Part shown: positions 1-9,616 of the stretch, piece by piece
How the letters are laid out: every line of letters begins with the position of its first letter
Position numbering within the stretch: the first letter of the stretch is position 1
Source: Lepus europaeus
Lineage: Eukaryota > Chordata > Mammalia > Lagomorpha > Leporidae
Direction: 5' to 3'
Length of the DNA: 64,000 nt
Assembly (NCBI RefSeq): GCF_033115175.1
Contig: NC_084827.1
Span: forward strand, 24,360,001-24,424,000
The notes under the pieces: model-generated
Told to the model about the DNA's origin: nothing
Seen by the model: only the letters and a program-made list of their open reading frames with translations
Database searches by the model: none
Translations under genes and position numbers: made by a program

Positions 1-216
1 AGCTTCCTGGTAATGTGCTGATGGCCTAAGTAATTGGGTTACTGCTATCCACATGGGAGATGCCAACAGAGTATCTGTCTCCTAGTTCCAGCTTGGGGTA
101 ACCCAGGCTGTTGTAAGCATTTGGAAATGAACCAGCAGATTGAAAATCAATCTCTTTCTCTCTCTCTGCCCCCCACCCCTTTCAAATAATTAGATCTTTA
201 AAAAAAAAAAAAAAAA
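1..216 (+). mobile_element. CSINE, 3' part, cut by window edge
   Basis: The sense 3' portion of a rabbit C-repeat SINE enters from the left edge. It shows the ...GGCTTGGGGTAACCC region, a CT tract (about 151-180), TTTCAAATAATTAGATCTTT and a 16-A tail. Its tRNA-like head lies outside the window. The AAATAA-type tail marks an older CSINE subtype. Confidence 0.9.
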
Positions 217-921
217 GAAAAGACCTCAATGAGTTTTGGGACGTTGAGACAAAATAATTATAAATTGTTCTTCTGGAAGAATTCACAGGTAGAAATATTG
301 AAGGAAAGGGTTTTTGTAAAAAGATTAGTATTGAAGACATTTCTTATCGGTGAATAGAAGGAAATAGTGCCCTGTAATAACAACTTATAGAAAAGCCAAT
401 GAAACGGAAAAGGTAAGTGCAAACCTGAGTAGAGAAGGCACCTTAGCATGTGTTAACAAAGCACAGAAAGCAAAAGGAAAAAGGGAAAAATGATTTAAGA
501 AGAATGTTAGAACTTGACTACTTTGAAAACGAAGTTTATAATATATCATACTGTCCCCGACAATATAATAAACCTTAAACAAATGAAGTTAAATTTTAAA
601 TAAAACCATAAAAGTGAAATATAGTGAATACAACTAGTTTGAGGAAGGTGGCAAAGGTAAATCAATTAACAACAGAATAAATAAAAAACTCATTGAATAC
701 ATGGGAAAGAATAACTAGACTAGTAATCAAATGATTGCAATTTAAAACAATGACTGCTTTTGCTCAGACTATAAACTGTTGACAAGAGGGCTATTTACTG
801 TTCTATCTAGCAACCTACCTTACCTGACCTCATCATCTGGCTTTTAGACTAAATTATTCAGAGAGAAGAAATGAAAGAGGGGGACAAAGGAAAGAATGAG
901 AGCAGGCAGACAGGAAGAAAG
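217..921. other. Unique AT-rich sequence
   Basis: No recognisable repeat, exon or RNA gene. Short open frames on the minus strand (258-582) have no recognisable domains and look like chance. Confidence 0.6.
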
Positions 922-939
922 CCCAGTCGATATACTTTC

Positions 940-1273
940 TTTCTTTTTTTTTTTTTTAATTTATTTGACAGGGAGAGTTATAAACAGTGAGAGAGAGAGA
1001 GAGACAGAGAGAAAGGGCTTCCTTCTGTTGGTTCACCCCCCAAATGGCCGCTATGGCTGGCGCACTGCACCGATCTGAAGCCAGAAGCCAGGTGCTTCCT
1101 CCTGGTCTCCCACACAGGTGCAGGCGCCCAAGCACTTGGGCCATCCTTCACTGCTTTCCTGGGCCACAGCAGAGAGCTGGACTGGAAGAGGAGCAACCGG
1201 GACTAGAACCAGTGCCCATATAGGATGCAGGCACCACAGGCGTAGGATTAACCAAGTGAACCACAGTGCCAGG
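940..1273 (-). mobile_element. CSINE, full length
   Basis: Antisense CSINE running from a T-rich tail through GAGAGAGA, the GGTTCACCCCCCAAATGG and GCCAGGTGCTTCCTCCTGG blocks to the tRNA-like head at the right. It is flanked by an 18-bp TSD with two mismatches: cccagtcgatatactttc (922-939) and cccagtcaaaatactttc (1274-1291). Confidence 0.95.
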
Positions 1274-1570
1274 CCCAGTCAAAATACTTTCAATGTGGAC
1301 TTCAAGTTCAAAAACTAACAAGCCAATATGATACCTAACTTGAAGAAATGATTTTTCTAAGGCTAAAATAACTCGTAATAACAGAGAGAGTGACAGAGTA
1401 TACAAAATTGCAAATGGGCACTACTTAACAATATGTATTTGATCTTAGACATAGATAAAATAAAACTCATAATGATAGGTGTCTGTGATAACACTTTGTT
1501 ATGTTTGCCATTTTTGCTAAAGTGATTGAATTGAAAACCTGCATTAATAGCCACTGTAAAGTTGGTTAAT

Positions 1571-1608
1571 GTATATATATATATATATATACACATATAT
1601 ATATATAT
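1571..1608. repeat. (TA)n microsatellite
   Basis: Alternating TA tract with a short TACACA interruption in the middle. Confidence 0.95.
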
Positions 1609-2097
1609 TTATTTATGTTAAATAAACAAGAGGATTTGCATGAGCTAACAGTCCCTGGCCTTCATTTTGTGTCTTATTTAAATCATCCCTGGACCATGCA
1701 AGAAATTTCTTTGCTTGACCGTAAATAGTGTTGAACCCACTATAAATAAATTATTGAGACTCCATCTCTGTGAAGCATCACAGATCTCTTGGGTAGGATG
1801 CATTTTTAAATTTTTTTTTAAAAAATCAATTTCTTTTCATGACAAAGTACTCATAGTATCCACTCACCCATTTAGGGTGCATGCATCCTTAGCAACACTG
1901 GGAGTAACCAGAAAATTGACAGAATGGTGTCAGGTCAGTGGATATTTTTATGCTTGACTTGAGTAACAATTTCAAAAACTGTATTTCCTCTTCCTTCTGT
2001 ACCAGGCATGCTACAAAATCATAGTAGAAACACAGACTCCCATGAACTAACTCCAGAGAGTTTAGAAGGATAGCCTTGAAAGCATTCCTGGATTGAG
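1609..2097. other. Unique sequence
   Basis: No repeat family or coding signal recognised. Confidence 0.55.
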
Positions 2098-2226
2098 TAC
2101 AAGGTTAATTCAAAAATTCCTGGAAGTGAAATTAAAAGATAAGGATTTTTTTGGCACAAAAATAATTGAAATCCATGCAAAGCCTCTTCCTCATACATGT
2201 ATTCCGTGAACTTTTTGAATATCCTT
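2098..2226. mobile_element. MITE-like, mariner-type DNA transposon remnant
   Basis: A compact fold-back element of about 130 bp. The left end ATTCAAAAATTCCTGGAA is an imperfect inverted repeat of the right end TTCCGTGAACTTTTTGAAT. The interior reads ATTAAAAGATAAGG, then TTTGGCACAAAAATAATTGAAATCCATGC split over two lines of the file. No coding capacity is left. A related fragment lies at 18860-18945. The mariner assignment is inference from the terminal repeats. Confidence 0.65.
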
Positions 2227-2430
2227 ATAGACTATAATTTGCCAGCCTTGTTAGCAAGTTTCAGAGTGTTGAGGAACTTACCACTATTTAGATAAATGTA
2301 CTATAAACCTATAAGCATAAATTACTGTTTCCTCAGTTTTAAATATAATTTAGGCCCATTTTCCCTTTGAAATATGTTTTAAAACAATTTTACAGAAAAC
2401 TTTCAATATATTTTTCCTTATTAGTCACAC

Positions 2431-2787
2431 TGTAATGGACTTAATGTCTGTGTTTCTCCCAAAATGTGTATGTTGCACTCACAACCCTAAAGGTGATGGT
2501 ATTAGGCTGTGGGACCTCGGACAGGTGATTCAGTCATGACAGGAGGGCTTTCATGAATGGGGTTAGTGCCCTTATAAAAGAAGCTCCACAGAAACACCAA
2601 CCCCTCTTGCAGATGAAGACACAGCAGGAAACTTCGACGAACCAGAAAACGGTCCCTCTCCAGACATGAATCTGATGGCACCTTGATCGTGAACATCAGT
2701 CTCCAGAATGTGAAACATAAATGTGTGTTCTTTAAGAGCCGCCAATATATGGTATCCTGTTATAGCAGCCTGGATAGACTAAGATAT
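2431..2787 (+). mobile_element. MLT1-type MaLR LTR
   Basis: Matches the MaLR (ERVL-related) MLT1 LTR pattern almost end to end: TGTAATGGACTTAATGTCTG, GGTGATGGTATTAGG, TTAGTGCCCTTATAAAAGA, then GGCACCTTGATC, CTCCAGAATGTG and finally GTTATAGCAGCCTGGATAGA. The LTR contains a TATA-like CTTATAAAAG. It is an ancient solo LTR with no internal sequence beside it. Confidence 0.85.
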
Positions 2788-2803
2788 GTGGCAATTCTCC
2801 TTC

Positions 2804-3385
2804 TTTTTAAAACATTTTATTAGAGGTATACAAATTTCATGTATACAGATTTAGGAACATAGTGATACTTCCCACTCTTCCTCCTCCTTCCTCTCCTAAT
2901 CCCTCTCTATTTTTTTCTTTTTTTTTTTCTTTTATTTTTTTGACAGAGTTAGGCAGTGAGGGAGAGAGACAGAGAGAAAGGTTTTCCTTCTGTTGGTTCA
3001 CCCCCTAAATAGCTGCTATGGCCAGAGCTACGCCGATCCAAAGCCAGGAGCCAGATGCTTCTTCCCGGTTTCCCATGAGAGTGCAGGGCCCAAGCACCTG
3101 GGCCATCCTCCACTGCGCTCCCAGGCCACAGCAGAGAGCTGGGCTGGAACAGGAGCAACGAGGACTAGAACCCGGCACCCATATGGAATGCTGGCGCTGC
3201 AGGCGGAGGATTAACCAAGTGAGCCACAATGCCTAATTTTTACAATGATCTAGTTTCAGTTTACTTTACACTCATAAGATTAACCTTATATTAAGTAAAG
3301 AGTTCAACAAGTAGTTAGAAGGGGAAAAAAGCACTGTTCAGGGCTGTAAACAGTCATTGAAGCTCAAAATGCATTCGTCTTGGAT
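2804..3385 (-). mobile_element. Lagomorph L1 3' end, older type, split by a CSINE
   Basis: Antisense L1 3'UTR (2804-2910 and 3232-3385). It is colinear with the 3' end of the large L1 at 31531: shared blocks include ACAAATTTCATGTATACAGA, AACATAGTGATACT, CTAGTTTCAGTTTA and GTAAACAGTCATTGAAGCTC. A CSINE interrupts it at 2911-3231. Confidence 0.75.
2911..3231 (-). mobile_element. CSINE nested in L1 3' end
   Basis: Antisense CSINE with a long T-rich tail (2911-2941), GGTTCACCCCCTAAATAGC, and a B-box region reading GGACTAGAACCCGG. L1 sequence resumes directly after the tRNA-like head. Only a short TSD-like CCTAAT can be seen. Confidence 0.9.
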
Positions 3386-4364
3386 CTTGCTTTCTAATAT
3401 GTGAAAGCTTAAAGGCATGTATTCTAAACTCTAACCGTAGGCTTATCTGCTTTCAGCTGTTTTGCCAGTCAGCCAGGGTACTGTAATTGTTTACTACACA
3501 CAGATCTCAAATGCCTTGATCTTCTCGCCTCCTCGGTATACCTCTGGTCTCACTTCTTTCCCTACCCAGTCTAGACTCCATGACTGATCCTGTAAAGTAA
3601 GGATGTTCCCTGTCTCTCTTACCTACTTGGCCTGCATAGTCTCAAAACATGAAAGAGCTCACATTTCCTCCCCTAAGCTGCAGAAGAAATTGCAACACAG
3701 TCTTAGATTGTTGCAATTACCAATCCATGGTTGTTTTTCAACTTCATTTGGTCTCTCAGCATCTGTCTTCAATTTTATCTTATTTTGATGATGCCACATT
3801 CTATTCCTCTAAAATATTGCAAACACCGAAGCTGCTCTTAACAATATTAAGACAAGTGCTTACAAATTATTTCTTCATGAAAAGTAAAGTAGATCAAAAA
3901 TGCCCTCAAATTCAAATTAAGCTCAATCCTACACACACCGTTGTTCCTGCTTTCTTCCACTCTCTGGAGATAAGCTGACTTTCTACCTCCTGATTACATC
4001 TTTCCTGTCTTCCAGTGTTGTGCACTTGCAACATTTTACCAGCCGAATGCTTCTTTCTTTCAAATACAAAGACACTGAACCTCTATTCCCTTACAAACAA
4101 AGGAAACTACTATGAACATCTGTGATTAAATCTCCCTGTTTAACATTGCTTTTTGTTCCTTTCTTTCCCTACTAAACTTTTTGAAAGATAACTCTATACC
4201 TATTTACTTTTTCTTTGCTCCATTACATTTGGACAACCTTCCTTCACTTACTCAACCAAACTAACCTGCAAATATATGTCATCATTGCCTGCTTATTTTT
4301 CAGATCCATTGGGCAAGTCTCTGCCTTCATCTTGCTAGGAATATAGTGATACTGACTTCGTTTT
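3386..4364. other. Unique sequence with a possible L2 trace
   Basis: No exon or RNA gene. The stretch around 4170-4260 (AAACTTTTTGAAAGATAACT and the pyrimidine-rich sequence after it) faintly resembles the L2 reverse-transcriptase region in sense orientation; this is weak. The 109-codon frame at 3649-3978 has no recognisable motif. Confidence 0.4.
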
Positions 4365-4403
4365 TTAGAGTTTATTCATTTTTATTTATGAGCTAGACAA
4401 GGG

Positions 4404-4435
<32 letters not shown>

Positions 4436-4591
4436 TTGAGAGATTTTGCCATTCACAGGTTCATTCCCCAAATGTATGCCAATAGCTGGGGCTGGGCCAA
4501 ACTAAAGCTAGGAGCCTGAAACTCCATCTGGGTCTCCCATGTGGGTGGATGGGAACCAAATACTTGAGTTTTCATGTTTTGCTTCCCAGGG
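4365..4591 (-). mobile_element. CSINE 3' half, left arm of an inverted pair
   Basis: Antisense 3' half of an old CSINE: T-rich tail, (GA)n at 4408-4434, GGTTCATTCCCCAAATGT, AGGAGCCTGAAACTCC and TGGGTCTCCCATGTGGGTGG. It stops near TTGCTTCCCAGGGA and is joined directly to a sense SINE 3' half. Confidence 0.8.
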
Positions 4592-4735
4592 ACTTGGATT
4601 GAATTACTGGCTCCTGGTAACATCCTGCTATTACAGGTATTTGGGGGGTGAACCACTAGATAGGAGATACCTGTCTGTCTCTCTCCTCTACCTCTCTGTT
4701 TTAAATAAAATAAATACATACAATTTAAAAAATAT
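4592..4735 (+). mobile_element. CSINE 3' half, right arm of an inverted pair
   Basis: Sense 3' end of a CSINE: GACTTGGATTGAATTACTGG, TTTGGGGGGTGAACCACTAG, CT-rich CTGTCTGTCTCTCTCC and the AAATAAAATAAATAC tail. It faces the antisense arm head to head. Both tRNA-like heads are missing. Confidence 0.8.
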
Positions 4736-4916
4736 TGTTAGTAAAAGATATAAAAACAATACACACAAATGGATTCCATTTTTATAATTACATATATACA
4801 TAAATATAACTCAATACAATATTTATCATAATATCATGGTAGCACTTGCTTTTTTCCTAGTATAGAGAAATAATTTTATCTTATTTTCTAATTTCTGTTC
4901 ATATGTATATTTTCTT

Positions 4917-5243
4917 TTTTTAAAGATTTATTTATTTATTTGAGAGGAAGAGTTACAGAGAGAAGACACAGAGAGGTCTTCTATCAGCTGGTTCACTCCT
5001 CAAATGGCCACAACAGCTGGAGCTAGACCCATCAGAAGCCAGAAGCTGGGAGCCAGGAGCTTCCTCTGGGTCTCCCATGTTGGTTCAAGGGCCCAAGCAC
5101 TTTGGCCATCTTCTGCTGCTTTCCCAGTCCATAAGCAGAGAACAGGATTGGAAGTGGAGCAGCCAGTATTCGAACTGATGTCCATCTGGGATGCTGGTGT
5201 CTTAGGCAAAGGCTTAACCTACTTTTGCCACAGCACTAGCCCC
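4917..5243 (-). mobile_element. CSINE, older subtype
   Basis: Antisense CSINE with tail TTTTTTTAAAGATTTATTTA, GGTTCACTCCTCAAATGGCC and a full tRNA-like head. The 16-bp TSD has one mismatch: atatgtatattttctt (4901-4916) and atatgtgtattttctt (5245-5260). Confidence 0.93.
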
Positions 5244-5416
5244 AATATGTGTATTTTCTTAAAATTTTTGTAAGAAATATTCCTTTATTATGAGAAAAAA
5301 GATGTTGTCAAAACTCCACAAAATATATTATGTTTGAAAAGGTCATTAATGTTGATGTTAGAGTAGGGCTAAGGACAGAATGTGTCATTTCAAAACTCAT
5401 ACTTGGAACTCTTTGT

Positions 5417-5752
5417 AGCCACCATTGTGGCATAATGGGTAAAGCCAATGCCTAAAATGCTGGCATCCCATATGGGTGCTGATTTGTTTCCCAGCTGCCC
5501 CACTTCTGATTCAGCTCCCTAATAATAGCCTTAAAAAAGCCACAGAAGATGGCCCATGTGTTCAGGCCCCTGCCACCCATGTGGGAGTTCTGGATGAAGC
5601 TACTGGCTCCTGACGTTAGCCTGTCTCAGCCCTGGCCATTGTGGTCACTTGGGGAGTAAACCAGTGTCTGGAAGATCTCTCTCTTTCCCTCTGTAACTCT
5701 GACTTTCAAATAAATAAACTAAATTAAAAACAAAACAAAACAAACAAACAAA
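5417..5752 (+). mobile_element. CSINE nested in MLT1
   Basis: Sense CSINE: head GCCACCATTGTGGCATAATG, GGCATCCCATATGGGTGC, ACCCATGTGGGAG, GGGGAGTAAACCAG, CT-rich region, CTTTCAAATAAATAAAC and an AAACAAAAC-type tail. MLT1 sequence flanks it on both sides; GGAACTCTT / GAAACTCTA may be the decayed TSD. Confidence 0.92.
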
Positions 5753-6010
5753 AAGAACAGAAAAGAAACTCTAACCCTCACTGTGATATTTGGAGAGATG
5801 GCTTTTGGAAGATAATTAGGTCAAGCAGTATGAAGCCCTCAAGATGGAATTGCTGCCCTTATAAAAAGTGACGAGAAAGAGAGCTTGCTGCTCCCCTCCA
5901 CTTTTCACCATATGAGGAAAAACCAAGGAGGCCATACACAAGACAGAAAGTGCCAGTGCCTTAATCTTGGATTTCTCAGATTCCAGAAGTGTGAGAAATA
6001 AATGTTTATT

Positions 6011-6045
6011 TATTTATTTATTTTTGACAGGCAGAGTTAGACAGT

Positions 6046-6077
<32 letters not shown>

Positions 6078-6365
6078 TCTTCCTTTTTCCGTTGGTTCAC
6101 CCCCTAAGTGGCCGCTATGGCCGGCGTGTTGCGGCCGGTGCACTGCGCCGATCCAAAGCCAGGAGCCAGGTGCTTCCTCCTGGTCTCCCACACGGGTGCA
6201 GGGCCCAAGCGCTTGGGCCATCCTCCACTGCCTTCCCAGGCCACAGCAGAGAGCTGGACTGCAAGAGGAGCAACCGGGACAGAATCCGGCGCCCCAACCG
6301 GGACTAGAACCCAGTGTGCCGGCACCGCAGGCGGAGAATTAGCCTAGTGAGCCACGGTGCCAGCC
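6011..6365 (-). mobile_element. Young CSINE nested in MLT1, with perfect TSD
   Basis: Antisense young-type CSINE: TATTTATTTTTGACAGGCAG, GGTTCACCCCCTAAGTGG, GC-rich GCCGGCGTGTTGCGGCCGG, and a B-box region reading GGGACTAGAACCC. The exact 14-bp TSD aataaatgtttatt lies at 5997-6010 and 6366-6379. Confidence 0.96.
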
Positions 6366-6435
6366 AATAAATGTTTATTGTAAAAGCCACTCAGGCCATG
6401 GGATTTATTATAGCAGCTCCAAATGTCTAAGACAT

Positions 6436-6960
6436 ACAAATTTGAAGAAAATCATGTAAATTTAGTTTTTAATTATCATAAGTACGATTATCAAATTATT
6501 ATAATTATGACCTGTGAAGAAATTACAAAAAATAATATATCCTGAAAAATTCTTCAAATTAAAAGCAAATTCAATAAATTAGCATTTATCAAGGTGTAAA
6601 GTAAAAAGTATTCTGACTTTTACTTCAAACATAGAATTGGATAAAGAATCAGTCATGAAGTTGTCAAAAAGGAATATTTCCAGCTTTCCATTTAAGTTAC
6701 TTCTGAAGCAAAAATGAATTGGTTATTTCTTTCCCTGTAAAATTCATATCAAACAAAGGAAAAGCTATTTGGTGCTAGGCTTAGGAAAGCTTAATCAAAT
6801 CTCTGTATTCTCTAAGGAAAGCCACATCACCAGTGCCTTATATGTCTTTCTCCCATCTGTGCCAACCACAATCAGACAAATCAATGTATTTCTCATTTTT
6901 TTTTTATTTGAAACTATCTGCTATGAGAAAGATGATTTATTTGGGGTTGTTCTGCAACCA
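6436..6960. other. Unique AT-rich sequence
   Basis: No element or gene recognised. The frame at 6769-7026 overlaps a MIR fragment and carries no recognisable motif. Confidence 0.55.
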
Positions 6961-6964
6961 TCAA

Positions 6965-7065
6965 ACCTCAGAATCTTAGGAGCCTGTTTCCTCATCTATA
7001 ATACGACAGTGGTGATTTCTACCTGATAGTGTTACTTAAAGGCCTAAGTAAGGTAGCATAGGATG
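6965..7065 (+). mobile_element. MIR core fragment
   Basis: CTGTTTCCTCATCTATAATA, GGTGATTTCTACCTGATAG and GGCCTAAGTAAGGTAGCATA match the MIR core (TTTCCTCATCTGTAAAATGG ... TACCTCATAGG...). It is an ancient tRNA-derived SINE. Confidence 0.6.
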
Positions 7066-7350
7066 GAAAGTTGTTTTTCAATGATTAAAATGCTAGAGTT
7101 GGCTGCACTTGTTCAAGCCCTGACAATCTGAGAGCCAATAATTACACAAAATCAAAACCACAAATTATCTATATATGTTGAACTATGAAAATTACCACAA
7201 TACAGCAGTTTTTTCTCTGGCTTTTGGTGGAAATGTAAGGTAGATGGCAGCCAAAGAAAGTTGGTAAAGAGAAAAGTAGGGAAGTAGAGAAAACATTAGA
7301 GACAGTCACTAAACAGCTTTGTCTCTGCTGCTTGGTTCAGGACGTCTCAT

Positions 7351-7397
7351 CTCTCTCTCTCTCTCTCTGTCTCTCTCTTTCTCTTTCCCTTTCTCTT

Positions 7398-7434
<37 letters not shown>
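7351..7434. repeat. (CT)n followed by (TA)n
   Basis: CTCTCT with GT and TTTCTCTTT variants (about 7351-7398) passes directly into ATATACATATAT (7399-7434). Confidence 0.95.
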
Positions 7435-7438
<4 letters not shown>

Positions 7439-7494
7439 ATTAGTATATCTCAAAGAGAAATAAATATCTCAAAGGGTGTTGATCTGAGTAAATA

Positions 7495-7570
7495 GAATTA
7501 TTTAAGTAAAAAGAGTGGTACAATGCCTGGTATATAGAAATTTCTCAATAAATATTGCTCAATTGAATTA
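7495..7570 (+). mobile_element. MIR 3' end fragment
   Basis: GGTACAATGCCTGGTATATA followed by TTTCTCAATAAATATTGCTC matches the MIR 3' end (CAGTGCCTGGCACATAG...TCAATAAATG). The piece at 6965-7065 could be the other half of the same MIR. Confidence 0.7.
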
Positions 7571-7613
7571 CACAGATTGATGCCAGAGCTGTAAATATAT
7601 CTAACTCATTATT

Positions 7614-7926
7614 TAATTTTTTTATTTGACAGGTAGAGTAATAGACAGAGAGAGAGCCAGAGAGAAAGGTCTTCCTTCTGTTGGTTCACTCCCCAAATGG
7701 CCGCCACAGCCGGTGCTGCGTCAATCCGAAGCCAGGAGCCAGGTGCTTCCTCCTGGTCTCCCACACGGGTGCAGGGCCCAAGCACTTGGGCCATCCTCCA
7801 CTGCCCTCCTGGGCCAGAGCAGAGAGCTGGACTGGCAGAGGAGCAACCGGGACTAGAACCTGGCACCCATATGGGATGCCAGCACTGAGGCAGAGGATTA
7901 ACCAAGTGAGTCATGGCACCAGCCCC
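7614..7926 (-). mobile_element. CSINE with TSD
   Basis: Antisense CSINE with TTTATTTGACAGGTAGAG, GGTTCACTCCCCAAATGGCC and a B-box region reading GGGACTAGAACC. The 14-bp TSD has one mismatch: tctaactcattatt (7600-7613) and tctaattcattatt (7927-7940). Confidence 0.95.
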
Positions 7927-7940
7927 TCTAATTCATTATT

Positions 7941-8390
7941 ACAGTTCAAACAGAATTTGCCTCCCAACCTCTGGTAGACCTCAATCTTATGTTCATAGCT
8001 CATAGATTACTACTGGAGGCTTGATCCAAGTATGATATCTGAAGGTGGAGCTTTTGGGGAGTGATTGGATTGGATCAGATTGCTAGGGTGGAGCCCCATG
8101 ATCAAATCATGGTGGCATTATAAGGGAGAACCAAAAAGAGGGTGGAAGAGGGAGTTCCCTGTGTCTCTCTGCTTCCTGCCTTGCCATATACACCTGCACT
8201 GGGTGTATATGTTTGCATCATCAAACACCATCCAACATCATCAAACACCAGTTTCCATCAGAAACCAGAGCCATGGGGCTGCCTCATCATAAACTGTGAA
8301 CTTCCAAACCTTGAGTTAAAAGAAACCTTCTTCCTTCCTAGTAAGCTTCTCTCAGGTATTTTGGTAAAAGTAACAGAATTCTTATAATAC
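7941..8390 (+). mobile_element. MaLR-like LTR (MLT1/ORR1/MT-related)
   Basis: The MaLR layout is visible: GGTGGAGCTTTTGGGGAGTG, TGGATCAGATTGCTAGGGTG, a Met-Gly-like CCATGATC block, GTGTCTCTCTGCTTCCTGCC, GTGAACTTCCAAACCTTGAG, and CTCTCAGGTATTTTGGTAAA with AGTAACAGAATTCTTATAAT at the end. This ending resembles the rodent MT/ORR1 type (CAGGTATTTTGTCACAGCAA). The exact subfamily is uncertain. Confidence 0.6.
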
Positions 8391-8766
8391 ATTCACCCTT
8401 GAAAAAATAAGCTTTGTCAAGGTTGATTGAGTAAAAACAATGACCTTCTTGTGTTCTGCTCAGTGAGCACCAAAATCTTCAAATAACATTCAGGAAAATC
8501 AATCTAAATGTTATATTTATTTATCTCAGATTTTAAAAAAAATCTATTAAAAATAATTGAACCTACAATATGGAATTTTAGAAAATCTTGTAACCAACTA
8601 AAATGAAACTATCATACTCTTCTGAGCTTTCTGATATCAAGTTATATTTGCTTTTCAATCAAGAATAAGTGATACCTTTAGCCAATGTGTTTCACTAATC
8701 AATTTCACAAATATTCATTGAAAACTAATTTGTGAAGGTACTCTTCAAAGTGCACTTGGGCTTCTT

Positions 8767-8799
8767 GCTTCTCGGCCTTTTGGCTAAGATCAAGTGTAG
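8767..8799 (+). pseudogene. U2 snRNA retrocopy, first 36 nt only
   Basis: The 33 bases 8767-8799 are identical to U2 snRNA nucleotides 4-36: GCTTCTCGGCCTTTTGGC, then TAAGATCAAGTGTAG. These cover stem-loop I and stop inside the branch-point-recognition region. Imperfect flanking direct repeats caaagtgcacttgggct (8746-8762) and caaagcacttgggct (8800-8814) mark it as a retroposition product with a 15-17 bp TSD. It lacks the U2 promoter elements, Sm site and 3' stem-loops, so it cannot be functional. No A-tail is present, as expected for a 3'-truncated snRNA pseudogene. Confidence 0.88.
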
Positions 8800-8826
8800 C
8801 AAAGCACTTGGGCTACATAGTGGATA

Positions 8827-9183
8827 TTTTTATTTTTATTTATTTATTTATTTTACAGGCAGAGTGGACAGTGAGAGAGAGAGACAGAGAGAAAGGTCTT
8901 TCCTTTACCGTTGGTTCACCCTCCAGTGGCTGCCACGGCCGGCGCGCTGCAGCTGGCACACCACGCTGATCCGAAGCCAGGAGCCAGGTGCTTCTCCTGG
9001 TCTCCCATGTGGGTGCAGTGCCCAAGGACTTGGGCCACCCTCCAGTGCACTCCCTGGCCACAGCAGAGAGCTGGCCTGGAAGAGGGGCAACCGGAACAGA
9101 ATCCGGCGCCCCGACCAGGACTAGAATCCAGTGTGCTGGCGCCGCAGGTTGAGGATTAGCCTAGTGAGCTGCGGCGCCGGCCA
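8827..9183 (-). mobile_element. Young CSINE beside the U2 retrocopy
   Basis: Antisense young CSINE: (TTTA)n tail, TTTTACAGGCAGAGTGGACA, GGTTCACCCTCCAGTGGC, GCCGGCGCGCTGCAGCTGG, a B-box region reading GGACTAGAATCC and a head ending GCGGCGCCGGCC. The exact 12-bp TSD acatagtggata lies at 8815-8826 and 9184-9195. Its left copy touches the TSD of the U2 insertion. Confidence 0.95.
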
Positions 9184-9477
9184 ACATAGTGGATAAAATA
9201 GACAAATATCGCTGCCCTCAAGGAATTGGTGTCCTCTTAATTACAGCCACATATTAAACAGTGAGAAACATAGAAAGAAGAATATAATAGAGTATGTTAA
9301 GAGGATTGGGAGTGCTAGAAATGGGGTACGGATACAATATTAGGATGATCAGAAGGTGAACAAGGACTTGAAAGAGGCAAAGAATATAGCTTTTCAGATT
9401 AGCTGAGAGCATTGCAAGTAGTGCAAAAGCCTTAAGGTAGAAGCACGACTGTTAGATCCAAAACAGATTGTAAACAA

Positions 9478-9513
9478 TGAGAGAGACAGAGAGAGAGACA
9501 GAGAGAGAGATTA
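9478..9513. repeat. (GA)n low-complexity tract
   Basis: GAGAGAGACAGAGAGAGAGA-type purine tract inside the L2 remnant. Confidence 0.85.
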
Positions 9514-9616
9514 ATTAGAGACACAAAAAGGTATTAGAGCACAAAGAGCCTAGTAGGCTAAACAAGAACTTTGAATTTTACTAAGTGAAATAGGCCGAAC
9601 AATTCAATTAGAAGAC

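Larger units (their letters stand above)
5368..6435 (+). mobile_element. MLT1-type MaLR LTR, split by two CSINEs
   Basis: LTR pieces at 5368-5416, 5753-5996 and 6380-6435 join into one MLT1 LTR: GGACAGAATGTGTCATTTC, AACTCTAACCCTCACTGTGA, GCTGCCCTTATAAAAAGTGA, CCTTAATCTTGGATTTC, GTGTGAGAAATAAATG and TTATAGCAGC. The second SINE interrupts at 6011-6365 with a 14-bp TSD, so the insertion order is certain. Confidence 0.85.
8690..9600 (-). mobile_element. L2 remnant carrying two later insertions
   Basis: Pieces at 8690-8762, 9184-9477 and 9514-9600 follow the antisense L2 3' region: CACAAATATTCATTGAAAAC, GGGCTACATAGTGGATAAAA, ATCGCTGCCCTCAAGGAATT, GAGAGCATTGCAAGTAGTGC, AAAAGCCTTAAGG, GAGCCTAGTAGGC and ACTTTGAATTTTACTAAGTG. 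A U2 retrocopy and a CSINE sit inside it. Confidence 0.7.

Noticed and set aside
3649-3978. 109-codon plus frame
   Set aside because: Random composition with no motif; no exon signals around it.
8767-8799. U2 match as a functional snRNA gene
   Set aside because: Only 33 of about 188 nucleotides are present, with no Sm site, 3' box or proximal sequence element.
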